A stretch of DNA of 64,000 nt from Alphaproteobacteria bacterium. Lineage in GTDB: Bacteria; Pseudomonadota; Alphaproteobacteria; Geminicoccales; Geminicoccaceae. Location of the stretch: assembly GCA_026990035.1 (NCBI GenBank), contig JALSIM010000040.1, positions 124,001 to 188,000 on the forward strand, read 5' to 3'. The translations under genes and the position numbers were made by a program. Below the pieces are notes generated by a model. It did not search any database. It saw only the letters and a program-made list of their open reading frames with translations, and was not told the origin of the DNA. The first letter of the stretch is position 1. Every line of letters begins with the position of its first letter. Shown here in pieces: positions 47,485 through 56,722 of the stretch.

Positions 47485-48825
47485 ATGAAGGCATGGCTGG
47501 GGCGGGTCGCCGCCCATCTCGAACGGCTGTCACCCTATCTGGCGGTCGCGATCCTCGCCCTCGGCTACGGGATCGGGGTCGGGAAGTACGGGCTGCCACC
47601 CGCACGGATGCTCGCGCAGGCGATGGACGCGGCCCGGGACTGGCGCGAGAAATGGCGCCATTATCTGGGGATCCGCTCGCGATACGTCGCCGCCAGCCCG
47701 CGACGGACGGGCGGGGTCACGGTCTACGACCGGCGTCGGGCGTTCGACGGCTACACCTTCGTCACCGCCAACTACGAGGGCATGGCCCAGGCCCTGCTGC
47801 TCGACATGGAAGGGAACATCGTCCATCGCTGGACCGTCGATCCCCGGGAACTCTGGCCCGACCGGATCCGGGAGAGCCCGGCCGGCATCCTGCGCGACAT
47901 GAACATCCACGGCGCCCTGATGACCCCCGAGGGGGAGGTGATCCTCAACGTCTACGCCCTCGGCACGGTCAAGCTCGACCGCTGTTCCCGGCCTCTCTGG
48001 ACCGTCGATCTCGAAACCCATCACGACATGGATTTCCTGCCCGACGGCGATCTCCTGATCGTCGGCTGGCGACGGGTCACGGAAATCCGCCCCAACCGCC
48101 CACGGCTCTACCCGGGGCCCGAGGGCTACTATCTCGACGAAACGCTGATCCGGGTCTCCCCCGAGGGGGAGGTGCTGGAGGAATGGTCGCTGATCGACGC
48201 CCTCTATGCGAGCGGCCGTCAGGAACTCTTGTTCTCGGGACCGGGCTCCAGCGTCTCGAGCCGGGTCGAGGATCCCCTCCACAACAACACGATCGAGATC
48301 CTGCGCCCGGAGATGGCGGACGCTTTCCCGCTGTTCGAGGCCGGGGATTTCATGGTCTCCTTCCGGAACATCAACACCATCGTCGTCTTCGACGGCGAGA
48401 CCCGTCTCGTCAAATGGACGAGCACCGGCCCGTTCCTCGGTCAGCACGACCCGGATTTCCTGCCCGACGGGCACATCCTGATCTACGACAACCGGATCAC
48501 CGGCGGGACGCCCCTGATGGGCAACACCCGGCTGATCGAGCTCGATCCCGTCGGCAACCGCATCGTCTGGGAATGGGAGGGCGAAGGCGCGTACGCCTTC
48601 TACAACCGCGCCCGCGGCGAACAGGCGCCGCTGCCCAACGGCAACGTCCTCGCCGTCGATTCCCACGGTGGCCGCGTCTTCGAGATCGAGCCCGAAAGTG
48701 GGGATGTGGTCTGGGAATGGGTCAATCTCGTCGAGCCCGGCTGGGTCGCGATGGTCATCGATGCCGAACGCTATCCCGCCGATCGGGTGCGGTTCCTGGA
48801 AAAGCCCTGTCCGCCCGCGGAGTGA
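47485..48825 (+). CDS. Arylsulfotransferase (ASST)-family membrane-anchored protein
   Basis: 446 residues with one N-terminal membrane helix (LAVAILALGYGIGVG), so probably anchored in the inner membrane facing the periplasm. The rest is a beta-propeller-like region with repeated short blocks such as HHDMDFLPDGDLLIVGWR, GQHDPDFLPDGHILIYDN and NRIVWEWEGEG, typical of the ASST family. True arylsulfate sulfotransferase activity is not proven for this branch. The ATG at 47485 was chosen over an upstream start. The 172-bp gap before it contains no gene, only a CTATGG/CCATAG dyad at 47385-47407. Confidence 0.8.
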   Translation: MKAWLGRVAAHLERLSPYLAVAILALGYGIGVGKYGLPPARMLAQAMDAARDWREKWRHYLGIRSRYVAASPRRTGGVTVYDRRRAFDGYTFVTANYEGMAQALLLDMEGNIVHRWTVDPRELWPDRIRESPAGILRDMNIHGALMTPEGEVILNVYALGTVKLDRCSRPLWTVDLETHHDMDFLPDGDLLIVGWRRVTEIRPNRPRLYPGPEGYYLDETLIRVSPEGEVLEEWSLIDALYASGRQELLFSGPGSSVSSRVEDPLHNNTIEILRPEMADAFPLFEAGDFMVSFRNINTIVVFDGETRLVKWTSTGPFLGQHDPDFLPDGHILIYDNRITGGTPLMGNTRLIELDPVGNRIVWEWEGEGAYAFYNRARGEQAPLPNGNVLAVDSHGGRVFEIEPESGDVVWEWVNLVEPGWVAMVIDAERYPADRVRFLEKPCPPAE

Positions 48826-49501
48826 CGAACGCGCGCATGTGATGGGCGGCCCGCGCGGCCTCGTAGACGAACCGGCGACCGATGGGACAGGCGTGCCGGA
48901 CGAGACAGCCCCGGCGCATACAGGGGCCGTCGGGGGCGGCCGCGAGATGCTCCCGGCAGCGTGCGACGTCGTAGCCTGCGGCGCTGACGGCGGCAGCCGG
49001 GCAGGCCGACAGGCAGGGGCGTGCGTGGCAGGGCTCGCAGGGATGCGGCGCGGGCTCCGCTGGGGCGAGTGGCAGCCGTACGGCGAACAGGAGTGCGCCC
49101 CGATAGGCGTGCCACAGCCCGAAGACGGGGTGGATCAGGATCCCCAGCGGCGAGGGGCGCAGCCCCGGTTCGGCACGCATCGCCCAGCGCTGGAAGGGCA
49201 GCCAGGGCGGCCCGTCACCGGGAAAGACCGCGCGTCCCCCGAGCGCTTCCGCCAGGCCGCCGAGAATCCGTCGGCAGTAGGTGTCGAAGGGATGGGCCGC
49301 ACGGGCTTCGGGCGAGCGCCGGAGGTGGCGCCACAATGTACCGCCGGCATCGCCCACCAGCAGCAGCGTCCCCGCCGGCCGGCCGAAATCCGCGACCGAT
49401 CGCCCCACCGGCCGGCTTTCGGTAGGAAAGCCCCTCGCATATCGCCGGCTTCGGTCTTGCCCTCGCACCCCGCGCGGTCCTAAGAAATCTGCCTGCGGCA
49501 T
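48755..49501 (-). CDS. Ferredoxin-like iron-sulfur protein of unknown function
   Basis: 248 residues. An N-terminal part with TLLLVGDAGGTLW and HPFDTYCRRIL, then GPPWLPFQRWAMRAEPGLRPS and ILIHPVFGLWHAYRGALLF, matches a conserved group annotated only as ferredoxin. The C-terminal part has two cysteine clusters, C-x2-C-x4-C-x3-CP and C-x4-C-x5-CP, for Fe-S clusters. The ATG at 49501 is a choice without a clear ribosome site. Its 3' end overlaps the convergent arylsulfotransferase gene by 71 bp. Partner and reaction unknown. Confidence 0.75.
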   Translation of the reverse strand: MPQADFLGPRGVRGQDRSRRYARGFPTESRPVGRSVADFGRPAGTLLLVGDAGGTLWRHLRRSPEARAAHPFDTYCRRILGGLAEALGGRAVFPGDGPPWLPFQRWAMRAEPGLRPSPLGILIHPVFGLWHAYRGALLFAVRLPLAPAEPAPHPCEPCHARPCLSACPAAAVSAAGYDVARCREHLAAAPDGPCMRRGCLVRHACPIGRRFVYEAARAAHHMRAFVTPRADRAFPGTAPDRRDSVRHR

Positions 49502-49549
49502 GGCAACGAAAGCGCAAGCCGGCCACAGGCACAACAGGGGAGGCAGAAC

Positions 49550-50524
49550 ATGTTGCGCAGGACCCTTCTGGCATCGATCGGTCTGGCCGTCGTCGCCAGC
49601 TTCGGCATCGCCGCCGGCGCCGGCGCCTATCCGGAGCGCCCGATCACCATCATCGTGCCCTGGGGGGCGGGTGGCGGAACCGACGCCACCGGCCGCATTC
49701 TCGCGAGCCTGATGGAAAAGCGGCTCGGCGTTCCGGTCAATGTCGTCAATCGTACCGGCGGCTCCGGGGTGGTCGGCCATGCGGCGATCGCCAACGCCAA
49801 GCCCGATGGCTACACCATCGGCGTCATCACGGTGGAGACCGGGATGATGCATTGGGCCGGTCTCACCGACATCGACTACCGGTCCTACACCCCGCTCGCC
49901 CTCTACAACGAGGATCCGGCGGGGGTCCAGGTGCGGGTCGATTCGCCCTGGAACAGCATCGAGGAGATGCTGGCCGACATCCGCGCCAATCCCCCCGGGA
50001 CCTTCAAGGCTTCGGGTACCGGCCAGGGCGGCATCTGGCATCTGGCGCTGGCCGGGATGCTGGACGCGGCGGGGCTGGAATCCGACCGCGTGACCTGGGT
50101 CCCGAGCCAGGGCGCGGCCCCCGGGCTCCAGGATCTGGTCGCCGGCGGCGTCGATATCGTCACCTCCTCGGTACCCGAGGCCAAGGCCCTGATCGACGCC
50201 GGCAAGGTCAAGAGCCTCGCGGTGATGGCGGAAGCACGCAATCCGGTGTTTCCGGAGGTCCCGACCCTGAAGGAGCAGGGAGTCGACTGGACTCTCGGCG
50301 CCTGGCGCGGCATCGCCGGCCCCGAGGGGCTGCCTCGGGAGGTGATCGACACCCTCGTGCCGGTGCTCCGGGAGATCCACGAGAGCAAAGAGTTCCGGGA
50401 CTTCATGGCGCAGCGCGGTTTCGGCGTGGTGTGGAAGGGGCCGCAGGACTTCGAGGCCTTCATGGCCGAGCGTGACGCGGCCCTCGGCAAGGTGATGAAG
50501 AAGCTCGGCCTGGCCAAGGGCTGA
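49550..50524 (+). CDS. Tripartite tricarboxylate transporter substrate-binding protein
   Basis: Periplasmic solute receptor of the TctC/Bug family, 324 residues. The signal peptide ends near GAGAYPERP; the mature protein opens with ITIIVPWGAGGGTD, the ligand-loop pattern of the family, followed by VNVVNRTGGSGVVGH. Bug proteins bind carboxylates of many kinds; the ligand is not readable. First gene of an operon with the two membrane subunits and an SDR dehydrogenase. GGGGAGG precedes the ATG. Confidence 0.95.
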   Translation: MLRRTLLASIGLAVVASFGIAAGAGAYPERPITIIVPWGAGGGTDATGRILASLMEKRLGVPVNVVNRTGGSGVVGHAAIANAKPDGYTIGVITVETGMMHWAGLTDIDYRSYTPLALYNEDPAGVQVRVDSPWNSIEEMLADIRANPPGTFKASGTGQGGIWHLALAGMLDAAGLESDRVTWVPSQGAAPGLQDLVAGGVDIVTSSVPEAKALIDAGKVKSLAVMAEARNPVFPEVPTLKEQGVDWTLGAWRGIAGPEGLPREVIDTLVPVLREIHESKEFRDFMAQRGFGVVWKGPQDFEAFMAERDAALGKVMKKLGLAKG

Positions 50525-50556
50525 GCGCCCCCGGACACGGAAGCGGGGAGCGACCG

Positions 50557-51033
50557 GTGGTTCTCTCCGACCGGCTGTGGGGACTACTCTGGTCGCTCTT
50601 CGGTCTCGCGGTCTTCTGGCGGGCCCAAAGCTTCCCGGTCCTGCCGGGGCAGGCCTACGGTTCGGCGCTGATGCCGGGAATCGTCGGTGCCGGGCTGTTC
50701 CTCTGCGGGCTGGCGCTGATCGCCGCCGATCTGCGGCGGCGGCCGCGGCCGCCTCTGGTACGGTTGAGCGCCGAGGCCCGCAGTCGCGCCCGTCTGATCG
50801 ACGCCGGGGCCATCCTGGCGGCCCTCGTGGCCTTCATCCTGCTGGCCGGCCGGCTGGGTTTCCTGATCACCGCGACGGCGGTGATCGGCGGTCTCGTCTG
50901 GCGTTTTCGCGGCCGGGCCCCGTTCCTCGCCTTCGGTCTCGCCCTGGCCGCGGTGCTGGTGGTGGACTGGCTGTTCCGGGTGCTGCTGCTGGTCCCGCTG
51001 CCGCTGGGGCCGCTGCCCTATCTGCCCTGGTGA
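50557..51033 (+). CDS. Tripartite tricarboxylate transporter TctB-type small membrane subunit
   Basis: 158 residues with four hydrophobic segments: LWGLLWSLFGLAVFW at the N-terminus, one around residues 37-52, and two in the C-terminal half. This is the size and topology of TctB, the poorly conserved small subunit of TTT carriers. Start is a GTG behind GGGGAG. Identification rests on topology and on its position between the receptor and the TctA gene. It ends 6 bp before tctA. Confidence 0.9.
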   Translation: MVLSDRLWGLLWSLFGLAVFWRAQSFPVLPGQAYGSALMPGIVGAGLFLCGLALIAADLRRRPRPPLVRLSAEARSRARLIDAGAILAALVAFILLAGRLGFLITATAVIGGLVWRFRGRAPFLAFGLALAAVLVVDWLFRVLLLVPLPLGPLPYLPW

Positions 51034-51039
51034 GCGGCG

Positions 51040-52557
51040 ATGGAGCCGGTCTTCGCCGCCATCGCCCTCGTCCTGAGCCCGAGCACCCTGCTGGTGGTCT
51101 CGGCGGCGGGGCTGTTCGGCCTGTTCGTGGGCGCCATGCCGGGGCTCACCGCGACGCTGGCCACCGCCCTCCTGGTGCCGGTGACCTTCTTCATGGATCC
51201 GGTTCCGGCCCTGGCGGCGATCGTCACCACCACGGCGATGGCCATCTTCGCCGGCGACCTCCCCGGCGCCCTGCTGCGCATCCCGGGCACCCCGGCCTCC
51301 GCCGCCTACGTCGAGGACGCCTACCGTCTGACCCGCAAGGGGCAGGCGGAACGGGCGCTGGGGGCGGGGCTCGTCTTTTCGGTGATCGGCGGCCTCGTCG
51401 GTTCGGTGATTCTCGCCTCCACCGCCCCGATCCTCGCCGAATTCGCGCTCCGGTTCAGCTCCTTCGAATATTTCTGGCTGGCGCTGTTCGGACTTTCCTG
51501 CGCCGCCTTCATCGCCACCGGCAGCCCGCTCAAGGGTCTCGTCTCGCTGCTGCTGGGCCTGTTCATCGCGACGATCGGCATCGACATCACGACCGGATAT
51601 CCCCGCTTCGCCTTCGGCGTCGTCGAGCTGATGGGGGGTGTGAGTTTCATCCCGGCGATGATCGGCATGTTCGCGGTCTCCGAGGTGTTGCGCTGGGCGA
51701 TCCGGCGCAAGCGGGCGATGACCCCGGTGCAGCAGCATATCGGCCGCATCTTCCGCGGCCAGATGGCGAATCTGCGACGCTACCGCACCGGCCTCCTGCG
51801 CGGCAGCCTCCTCGGCACTCTGATCGGCGTCCTGCCCGGGGCCGGCGCCGACATCGCCGCCTGGGTGACTTACGCCCTCGCCAGACGCTTCTCGAAAGAG
51901 CCCGAAAAGTTCGGCACCGGCCATGTCGAGGGGATCGTCCAGGCCGGCGCCGCCAACAACGCGAGCCTCGGCGGCGCCTGGATCCCGGCCCTGGTGTTCG
52001 GCATTCCGGGCGATTCGATCACCGCCATCGTCATCGGCGTGCTCTACATGAAGGGGATGAATCCCGGGCCGACGGTGATGCTCGACCGACCCGAGCTCCT
52101 CTATGCGGTCTTCTTCACCTTCTTCGTCGCCAACCTCTTCCTCCTGCCGCTGGGTTGGCTGGCGATCAAGTTCTACCGACGGCTCCTCGAAGTGCCCCGC
52201 GATCTGCTGATGCCGTTCATCCTGCTGCTCTGCATGGTGGGGGCCTTCGCCATCAACAACACGGTGTTCGGGGTGGGGATCATGCTGGTGCTGGGGCTGC
52301 TGGCCTTCCTGATGGAGGAAAGCGGCTTTCCCATCGCCCCGGCGATCCTGGGAATCGTCCTGGGGCCGATGATCGAGCAGAACTTCATCACCTCCATGAT
52401 CAAGGCGGACGGCGATCTGCTCGCCTTCTTCGAGCGGCCCATCGCCGCCGTGCTGGGGGTGGTCACCATTCTGGTCTGGGGCTACGCCGCCCTCCGCATA
52501 TTCCGTCCGCAGCCCGCGGCGGGGGGACCGAAGTCGGAAATCGGGGAAGGGGAGTGA
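51040..52557 (+). CDS. Tripartite tricarboxylate transporter TctA-type permease
   Basis: Large inner-membrane subunit of the TTT carrier, 505 residues, about twelve hydrophobic segments. The two family glycine/proline signatures are present: GAMPGLTATLATALLVPVTF near residue 30 and GVLPGAGADIAAWVTYALA near residue 265. GIPGDSITAIVIGVLYMKGM follows. It depends on the upstream receptor for substrate. Its stop overlaps the GTG of the SDR gene, so import and the dehydrogenase are translated together. Confidence 0.95.
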   Translation: MEPVFAAIALVLSPSTLLVVSAAGLFGLFVGAMPGLTATLATALLVPVTFFMDPVPALAAIVTTTAMAIFAGDLPGALLRIPGTPASAAYVEDAYRLTRKGQAERALGAGLVFSVIGGLVGSVILASTAPILAEFALRFSSFEYFWLALFGLSCAAFIATGSPLKGLVSLLLGLFIATIGIDITTGYPRFAFGVVELMGGVSFIPAMIGMFAVSEVLRWAIRRKRAMTPVQQHIGRIFRGQMANLRRYRTGLLRGSLLGTLIGVLPGAGADIAAWVTYALARRFSKEPEKFGTGHVEGIVQAGAANNASLGGAWIPALVFGIPGDSITAIVIGVLYMKGMNPGPTVMLDRPELLYAVFFTFFVANLFLLPLGWLAIKFYRRLLEVPRDLLMPFILLLCMVGAFAINNTVFGVGIMLVLGLLAFLMEESGFPIAPAILGIVLGPMIEQNFITSMIKADGDLLAFFERPIAAVLGVVTILVWGYAALRIFRPQPAAGGPKSEIGEGE

Positions 52558-53333
52558 CAGCGATCATGGAGCGATGGGCCAGCTATCCCAGTCTCGACGG
52601 GCGATCGGTGTTCGTCACCGGCGGCGGCTCGGGCATCGGGGCGGCGATCGTCGCCGGCTTCTGCGCCCAGGGGTCGAAGGTCGCCTTCGTCGATATCGAC
52701 CGCCCGGCCAGCGAGGCCACCGTTCGCGAGATCGCGGAGAAGGGGCACCGCCGGCCGCTGTTCCTCGAATGCGATCTCCGCGACATCGCCTGGCTGCGCC
52801 GCAGCATCGCCGCCGCGGCCGAGGCCCACGGACCGATCACCGTGCTCGTCAACAACGCCGCCCGTGACGATCGCCACGGCATCGAGGAGGTGACCCCGGA
52901 ATACTGGCGGGAACGCCTCGCCCTCAACCTCGATCACCAGTTCTTCGCCGCCCAGGCGGTCTTCCCCATGATGAAGGAGGCGGGAGGCGGGGCGATCGTC
53001 AACATGGGATCGGTGAGCTGGATGATCGGCCAGGGCAACATGCCCGGCTACACCACCGCCAAATCGGCGATCACGGGTCTCACCCGGGCGCTGGCCCGGG
53101 ACATGGGGCCGCACGGCATCCGGGTCACGTCGGTGGCCCCGGGCTGGATCATGACCGAGCGCCAGATCCGGATGTGGCTCACCCCCGAGGGCGAGAAGGA
53201 GCTCCTCGCCCGCCAATGCCTGAAGCGCAAGCTCGTTCCCGAGGACATCGCCCGGGTGGTGCTGTTCCTCGCCAGCGACGATGCCGCGGCGATGACCAAC
53301 CAGACCTACATCGTGGATGGCGGCTGGGTCTGA
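52554..53333 (+). CDS. SDR-family oxidoreductase
   Basis: Classical short-chain dehydrogenase/reductase of 259 residues. NAD(P) motif VTGGGSGIGAAIV, NNAA motif in LVNNAARDD, catalytic YTTAK, and C-terminal QTYIVDGGWV. An aspartate after the second strand (FVDIDRP) suggests NAD rather than NADP. The nearest characterised relatives oxidise sugars or hydroxy acids. Coupling to tctA (GTGA overlap) suggests it acts on the imported carboxylate. An ATG at 52566 is an alternative start. Confidence 0.88.
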   Translation: MTAIMERWASYPSLDGRSVFVTGGGSGIGAAIVAGFCAQGSKVAFVDIDRPASEATVREIAEKGHRRPLFLECDLRDIAWLRRSIAAAAEAHGPITVLVNNAARDDRHGIEEVTPEYWRERLALNLDHQFFAAQAVFPMMKEAGGGAIVNMGSVSWMIGQGNMPGYTTAKSAITGLTRALARDMGPHGIRVTSVAPGWIMTERQIRMWLTPEGEKELLARQCLKRKLVPEDIARVVLFLASDDAAAMTNQTYIVDGGWV

Positions 53334-53370
53334 GGGGTACCGGCGCCGACCGGTCGCAGCCCGAAGACGA

Positions 53371-53395
53371 AAAGCCCCGGCGGATGCCGGGGCTT
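53371..53395. terminator. Bidirectional terminator between the SDR and sugar-binding genes
   Basis: AAGCCCCGGC (53372-53381) and GCCGGGGCTT (53386-53395) form a perfect 10-bp stem with a 4-nt loop. On the minus strand the stem ends in a run of Ts, so it mainly ends the sugar ABC operon, but it also lies 40 bp after the SDR stop. Confidence 0.85.
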
Positions 53396-53417
53396 CGTCG
53401 ATCCTGCGAGGGGGCGT

Positions 53418-54422
53418 TCAGCCGCCGATGCAGGTGTCCACGTTCTCGGGGGTACAGACGTCGAGACCGGTGTAGTTGATCTCCGGCACGTCCTTGCCCT
53501 CCTTGAGATCACGCAGGATGAACATGGCCTTGTAGCCCATCTCGAAGGGACGCTGGCCGACCTGGCCGAGGGACAGCCCCTCGCGCAGGAGATCGAGCTG
53601 GACCGGCAGGGTGTCGGCCACCACCAGCGCCAGCTCACGGCTCTGGATGCGGTCCTTGTACTTGCTCGCGACGTTGCGATAGGCCTGCGGCAGGAACTGC
53701 GGGAAGCCGCCGGTCGGGACGAAGGCGTCCAGATCCGGGTACTTGGCGAGGATGTCCTCCATCTGGTTGACGGCCACCTGGAAGTCGTCGTTGGTGTAGA
53801 GCGGGCAGCCGTCCACCTCGGTCCAGCCGTTGGCCCCCTCGAGCCGCACGCCCGGAGGCGAATCGCTGTTCTGGCCGGAGAGGGTGTCGCGGATTCCCTG
53901 CATGCGCTGGTTGTGGTTGTCGGCCGCCGCCCCGCCGGACTGGATGCAGATGGTACCGCCGTTCGGCTTGTACTTCTGCACCAGCTTGGCGAGATTGACG
54001 CCGATCTCGTAGTTGTTGGTGCCGACATAGGCGATCCGCAGGCCGCGGTCCTTCTCCAGCAGATCGGCGTCGAAGGTGATCACCGGGATGCCGCTGTCCT
54101 TGTTGCGGGCCAGCACCCGGGCGACCGCCGCGGCGTTGGAGGGCGAGACGGCGATGCCGTCCACCTTCTTGGCGAACAGATCCTGGAGGATCTGGATCTG
54201 TTCCTCGCCGCCGCCGTGCTCGGGCGGGCCGATGTAGGTGCAGCTCACCGCCCCGCCCAGCTCTTTCTCGGCCTTCTTGCAGCCGTCGCGGCTCTGGTCG
54301 AAGAAGGGGTTGTTCATGTTCTTCGGCACCAGGGCGAAGTTGTAGCCCTGGGCGGACACGGTACCCGCCGAGGCGGACAGGGCCGCCGCGGCCACGGCAC
54401 CCATCAGGATCTTTCGGACCAT
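53418..54422 (-). CDS. Sugar ABC transporter substrate-binding protein
   Basis: Periplasmic binding protein of the ribose/fructose-type (type I) fold, 334 residues. The signal peptide ends near TVSAQG; the mature part starts YNFALVPKNMNNPFFDQSRD and contains GIAVSPSNAAAVARVL and PVITFDADL. Two cysteine pairs (GCKKAEKELGGAVSC; CTPENVDTC) may form disulfides. It is the last gene of the operon, after ATPase and permease, which is not the commonest order. Ligand unknown; a hexose or pentose is likely. Confidence 0.93.
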   Translation of the reverse strand: MVRKILMGAVAAAALSASAGTVSAQGYNFALVPKNMNNPFFDQSRDGCKKAEKELGGAVSCTYIGPPEHGGGEEQIQILQDLFAKKVDGIAVSPSNAAAVARVLARNKDSGIPVITFDADLLEKDRGLRIAYVGTNNYEIGVNLAKLVQKYKPNGGTICIQSGGAAADNHNQRMQGIRDTLSGQNSDSPPGVRLEGANGWTEVDGCPLYTNDDFQVAVNQMEDILAKYPDLDAFVPTGGFPQFLPQAYRNVASKYKDRIQSRELALVVADTLPVQLDLLREGLSLGQVGQRPFEMGYKAMFILRDLKEGKDVPEINYTGLDVCTPENVDTCIGG

Positions 54423-54475
54423 GCTCTGTCTCCTTCCGTCAGCCTCCCCCTGTCGTTCACGCCCGCGGCGGGGGG

Positions 54476-55708
54476 TCAGTCACGGGCGCGTCCCCGGACC
54501 TTCTGGAGAAGGACCGCGAGAATGATGAAGGCGCCGACGAAGGTGCCCTGCCAGTTGGCATCGACGCCGGCCATCAGCAGACTGTTGCGGATGACCTCGA
54601 TCAGGGCGGCGCCGATGAAGGCACCGTAGGCGCCGCCTTCGCCGCCCATGAGGTTGGCGCCACCGATGACGGTGGCGGCGATCACCCGCAGTTCGTAACC
54701 CTGGCCCATGGCGTTGAGGGCCGATCCCGCCCAGCTCACGCTGAGCACAGTGGCGATGCCGGCGGTGAAGCCCGACACCACATAGGCCTGGAACTTGGTG
54801 CGTTCGACCGGCACGCCGGTGAGACGGGCGGCGTTCTCGTTGCCGCCGATGGCGTAGAGATAGCGTCCCCAAGCGGTGAAGTTGAAGACGAAGCCGAACA
54901 CCAGGGTGGCCAGCAGGAGGACCCAGACCGGATTGGCGATGCCCAGGATCTGGCCGCCGCCGAGCCAGTAGAAGATCTCGGCGTCGGGACCGAAATCGTA
55001 GATCATCTTGTTCTGGGAAAGGATGATGGCCAGCGAGCGGGCCGCCGCCAGCATGCCCAGGGTGACGACGAAGGGCGGCAGCCCGACATAGGCGACGAAG
55101 ACCCCGTTGACGGCGCCCGCCAGCATGCCGGCGGCGAGACCGGCGAGGGTGGCGACGATCCAGATGCTGCCGGGCGGCAGGGTGAGCCAGACCACCCCTT
55201 CCGGCTGCAGGGCGAGACCGGCGGTGACGAAGGCGGCGAGAAACATGGTGAGACCGGCGATGACCGCCGCCGTACCACCGATCCACCAGCGGAACAGGGC
55301 CGCCGTCAGGCCGGTGACGGTGAGGATCGCGACCCAGGCGAGCAGCCCGGCCTCGCCGGTGGGGGGCACCACCGGAATGGCGCTCGCCTGCAGCACGAGG
55401 CCGGTCAGCACCCCGGCGAACCCCATCAGCGAGCCGACCGAGAGGTCGATGCCGCCGGTGAGGATGACGCAGGTCATGCCCAGGGCCATGATGCCGATGA
55501 AGGCGAAGTTGCGGGTGATGTTGAAGAAGTTGTCGGCGGTGGGGAAGGCCTGCGGCTGCAGCCAGGACATCACGAGGACGATCACCAGGAGGGCCACCGT
55601 CACCCACAGCGGCTGGCTCTGGCCGAGCCGCTGGAGGAAGGTCTGCTCCTGCTGTCCGGTGACGTCCTCGATGCGCACGGAGGTGGCGGGATCGGTCGTC
55701 CGGTTCAT
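54476..55708 (-). CDS. Sugar ABC transporter permease
   Basis: Inner-membrane permease of the RbsC/FrcC type, 410 residues, with about ten hydrophobic segments. Landmarks: MALGMTCVILTGGIDLSVGSLMGF in the first half and RLTGVPVERTKFQAYVVSGF, then GAALIEVIRNSLLMAGV near the end. The ATG at 55708 was chosen; a GTG at 55717 overlapping the ATPase stop is possible. It is 53 bp upstream of the binding-protein gene. Confidence 0.94.
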   Translation of the reverse strand: MNRTTDPATSVRIEDVTGQQEQTFLQRLGQSQPLWVTVALLVIVLVMSWLQPQAFPTADNFFNITRNFAFIGIMALGMTCVILTGGIDLSVGSLMGFAGVLTGLVLQASAIPVVPPTGEAGLLAWVAILTVTGLTAALFRWWIGGTAAVIAGLTMFLAAFVTAGLALQPEGVVWLTLPPGSIWIVATLAGLAAGMLAGAVNGVFVAYVGLPPFVVTLGMLAAARSLAIILSQNKMIYDFGPDAEIFYWLGGGQILGIANPVWVLLLATLVFGFVFNFTAWGRYLYAIGGNENAARLTGVPVERTKFQAYVVSGFTAGIATVLSVSWAGSALNAMGQGYELRVIAATVIGGANLMGGEGGAYGAFIGAALIEVIRNSLLMAGVDANWQGTFVGAFIILAVLLQKVRGRARD

Positions 55709-55713
55709 GCTCG

Positions 55714-56454
55714 TCACGCCGCCTGGATGGCACCGGTGATCAGGCCGGTGACCTCTTCCGGGGAAGTCTCGCCGACCGGCTTGTCGGCCACCTTGGTGCC
55801 CCGCCGCAGCACCATCACCCGGTCGCTGACGGCGAAGACGTCGGGCATCCGGTGGCTGATGAGGATCACGCCGATTCCGGAATCCCGCAGGCGGCGGATG
55901 AGCTCGAGCACCTCCACCACCTGCCGGACGCTGATCGCCGCGGTGGGCTCGTCCATGAGCACGAAACGGGCTTCCGACAGGCGGGTGCGGGCGATGGCGA
56001 TGGCCTGGCGCTGGCCGCCCGACATCATCTTGACGAGATCGCGCGGGCGGGTCTCGGACTTGAGCTCCTTGAACAGTTCGGCGGCGCGATCGTACATCCG
56101 CCGGTAGTCGAGAATCCGCAGGGGACCCAACTGGCGCCACAGCTCGCGGCCGAGGAAGACGTTCTCGGCGGCGGTGAGATTGTCGCAGAGGGCGAGATCC
56201 TGGTAGACCACCTCGATGCCCTTCTCGCGGGCGTCCTTGGGCTCGTGGAAGAGCTGCGGCTCGCCGTCGATCAGGATCTCCCCCGCCGAAGGCGGGAAGT
56301 TGCCGGCGATGATCTTGACGAGCGTCGACTTGCCGGCCCCGTTGTCGCCCATGAGACCGAGGACCTCGCCCGCCCGCAAGGTCATATCGACGCCCTTCAG
56401 CGCTTCGATGGCGCCGAAATGCTTGGCGATTCCGCGGAGCTGCAGTACCGCCAT
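55714..56454 (-). CDS. Sugar ABC transporter ATP-binding protein (single-domain)
   Basis: ATPase of 246 residues with one nucleotide-binding domain, like FrcA and unlike the fused RbsA. Walker A GDNGAGKST near residues 37-45, Q-loop VVYQDLALCDNLTAAENVFLG, signature MSGGQRQ, Walker B FVLMDEPTAAIS, and the switch His in ISHRMPDV. GGAGG precedes the ATG. First gene of the operon; a candidate operator lies 20-40 bp upstream. Confidence 0.95.
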   Translation of the reverse strand: MAVLQLRGIAKHFGAIEALKGVDMTLRAGEVLGLMGDNGAGKSTLVKIIAGNFPPSAGEILIDGEPQLFHEPKDAREKGIEVVYQDLALCDNLTAAENVFLGRELWRQLGPLRILDYRRMYDRAAELFKELKSETRPRDLVKMMSGGQRQAIAIARTRLSEARFVLMDEPTAAISVRQVVEVLELIRRLRDSGIGVILISHRMPDVFAVSDRVMVLRRGTKVADKPVGETSPEEVTGLITGAIQAA

Positions 56455-56473
56455 CTCCTCCCCGTTTCCCGCT

Positions 56474-56493
56474 GTTCTTCGTCGTCGAAGAAC
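56474..56493. promoter_or_regulatory. Candidate operator upstream of the sugar ABC operon
   Basis: GTTCTTCG and CGAAGAAC form a perfect inverted repeat of 8-bp arms around a 4-bp centre, 20 bp before the ATPase start. The following 56494-56505 stretch is AT-richer. The 268-bp gap to the UbiH-like gene holds no other feature. A LacI- or GntR-type repressor would suit the site, but no regulator gene is adjacent. Confidence 0.4.
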
Positions 56494-56722
56494 AATACAC
56501 GGCCGCTCGCCCGGGTAAAGGGGCGCATCCGGAACGGTCGGGGGCGGAAAGCGGGCGCGTTCTTCACAGCCTCGGGATCGGAGGCGAAGATCCGGTCGGT
56601 CACCGTGGGCCGCGCCGGGCGGCGCCCTTGCCAAGCGGCGCCCGGCGTGCGAGCTGCTGTGTTCGGCGCTCGGGCGCGTGATCAAGAATTCATCAACTGC
56701 ACAGGAAATGGGCAGAAACGGG

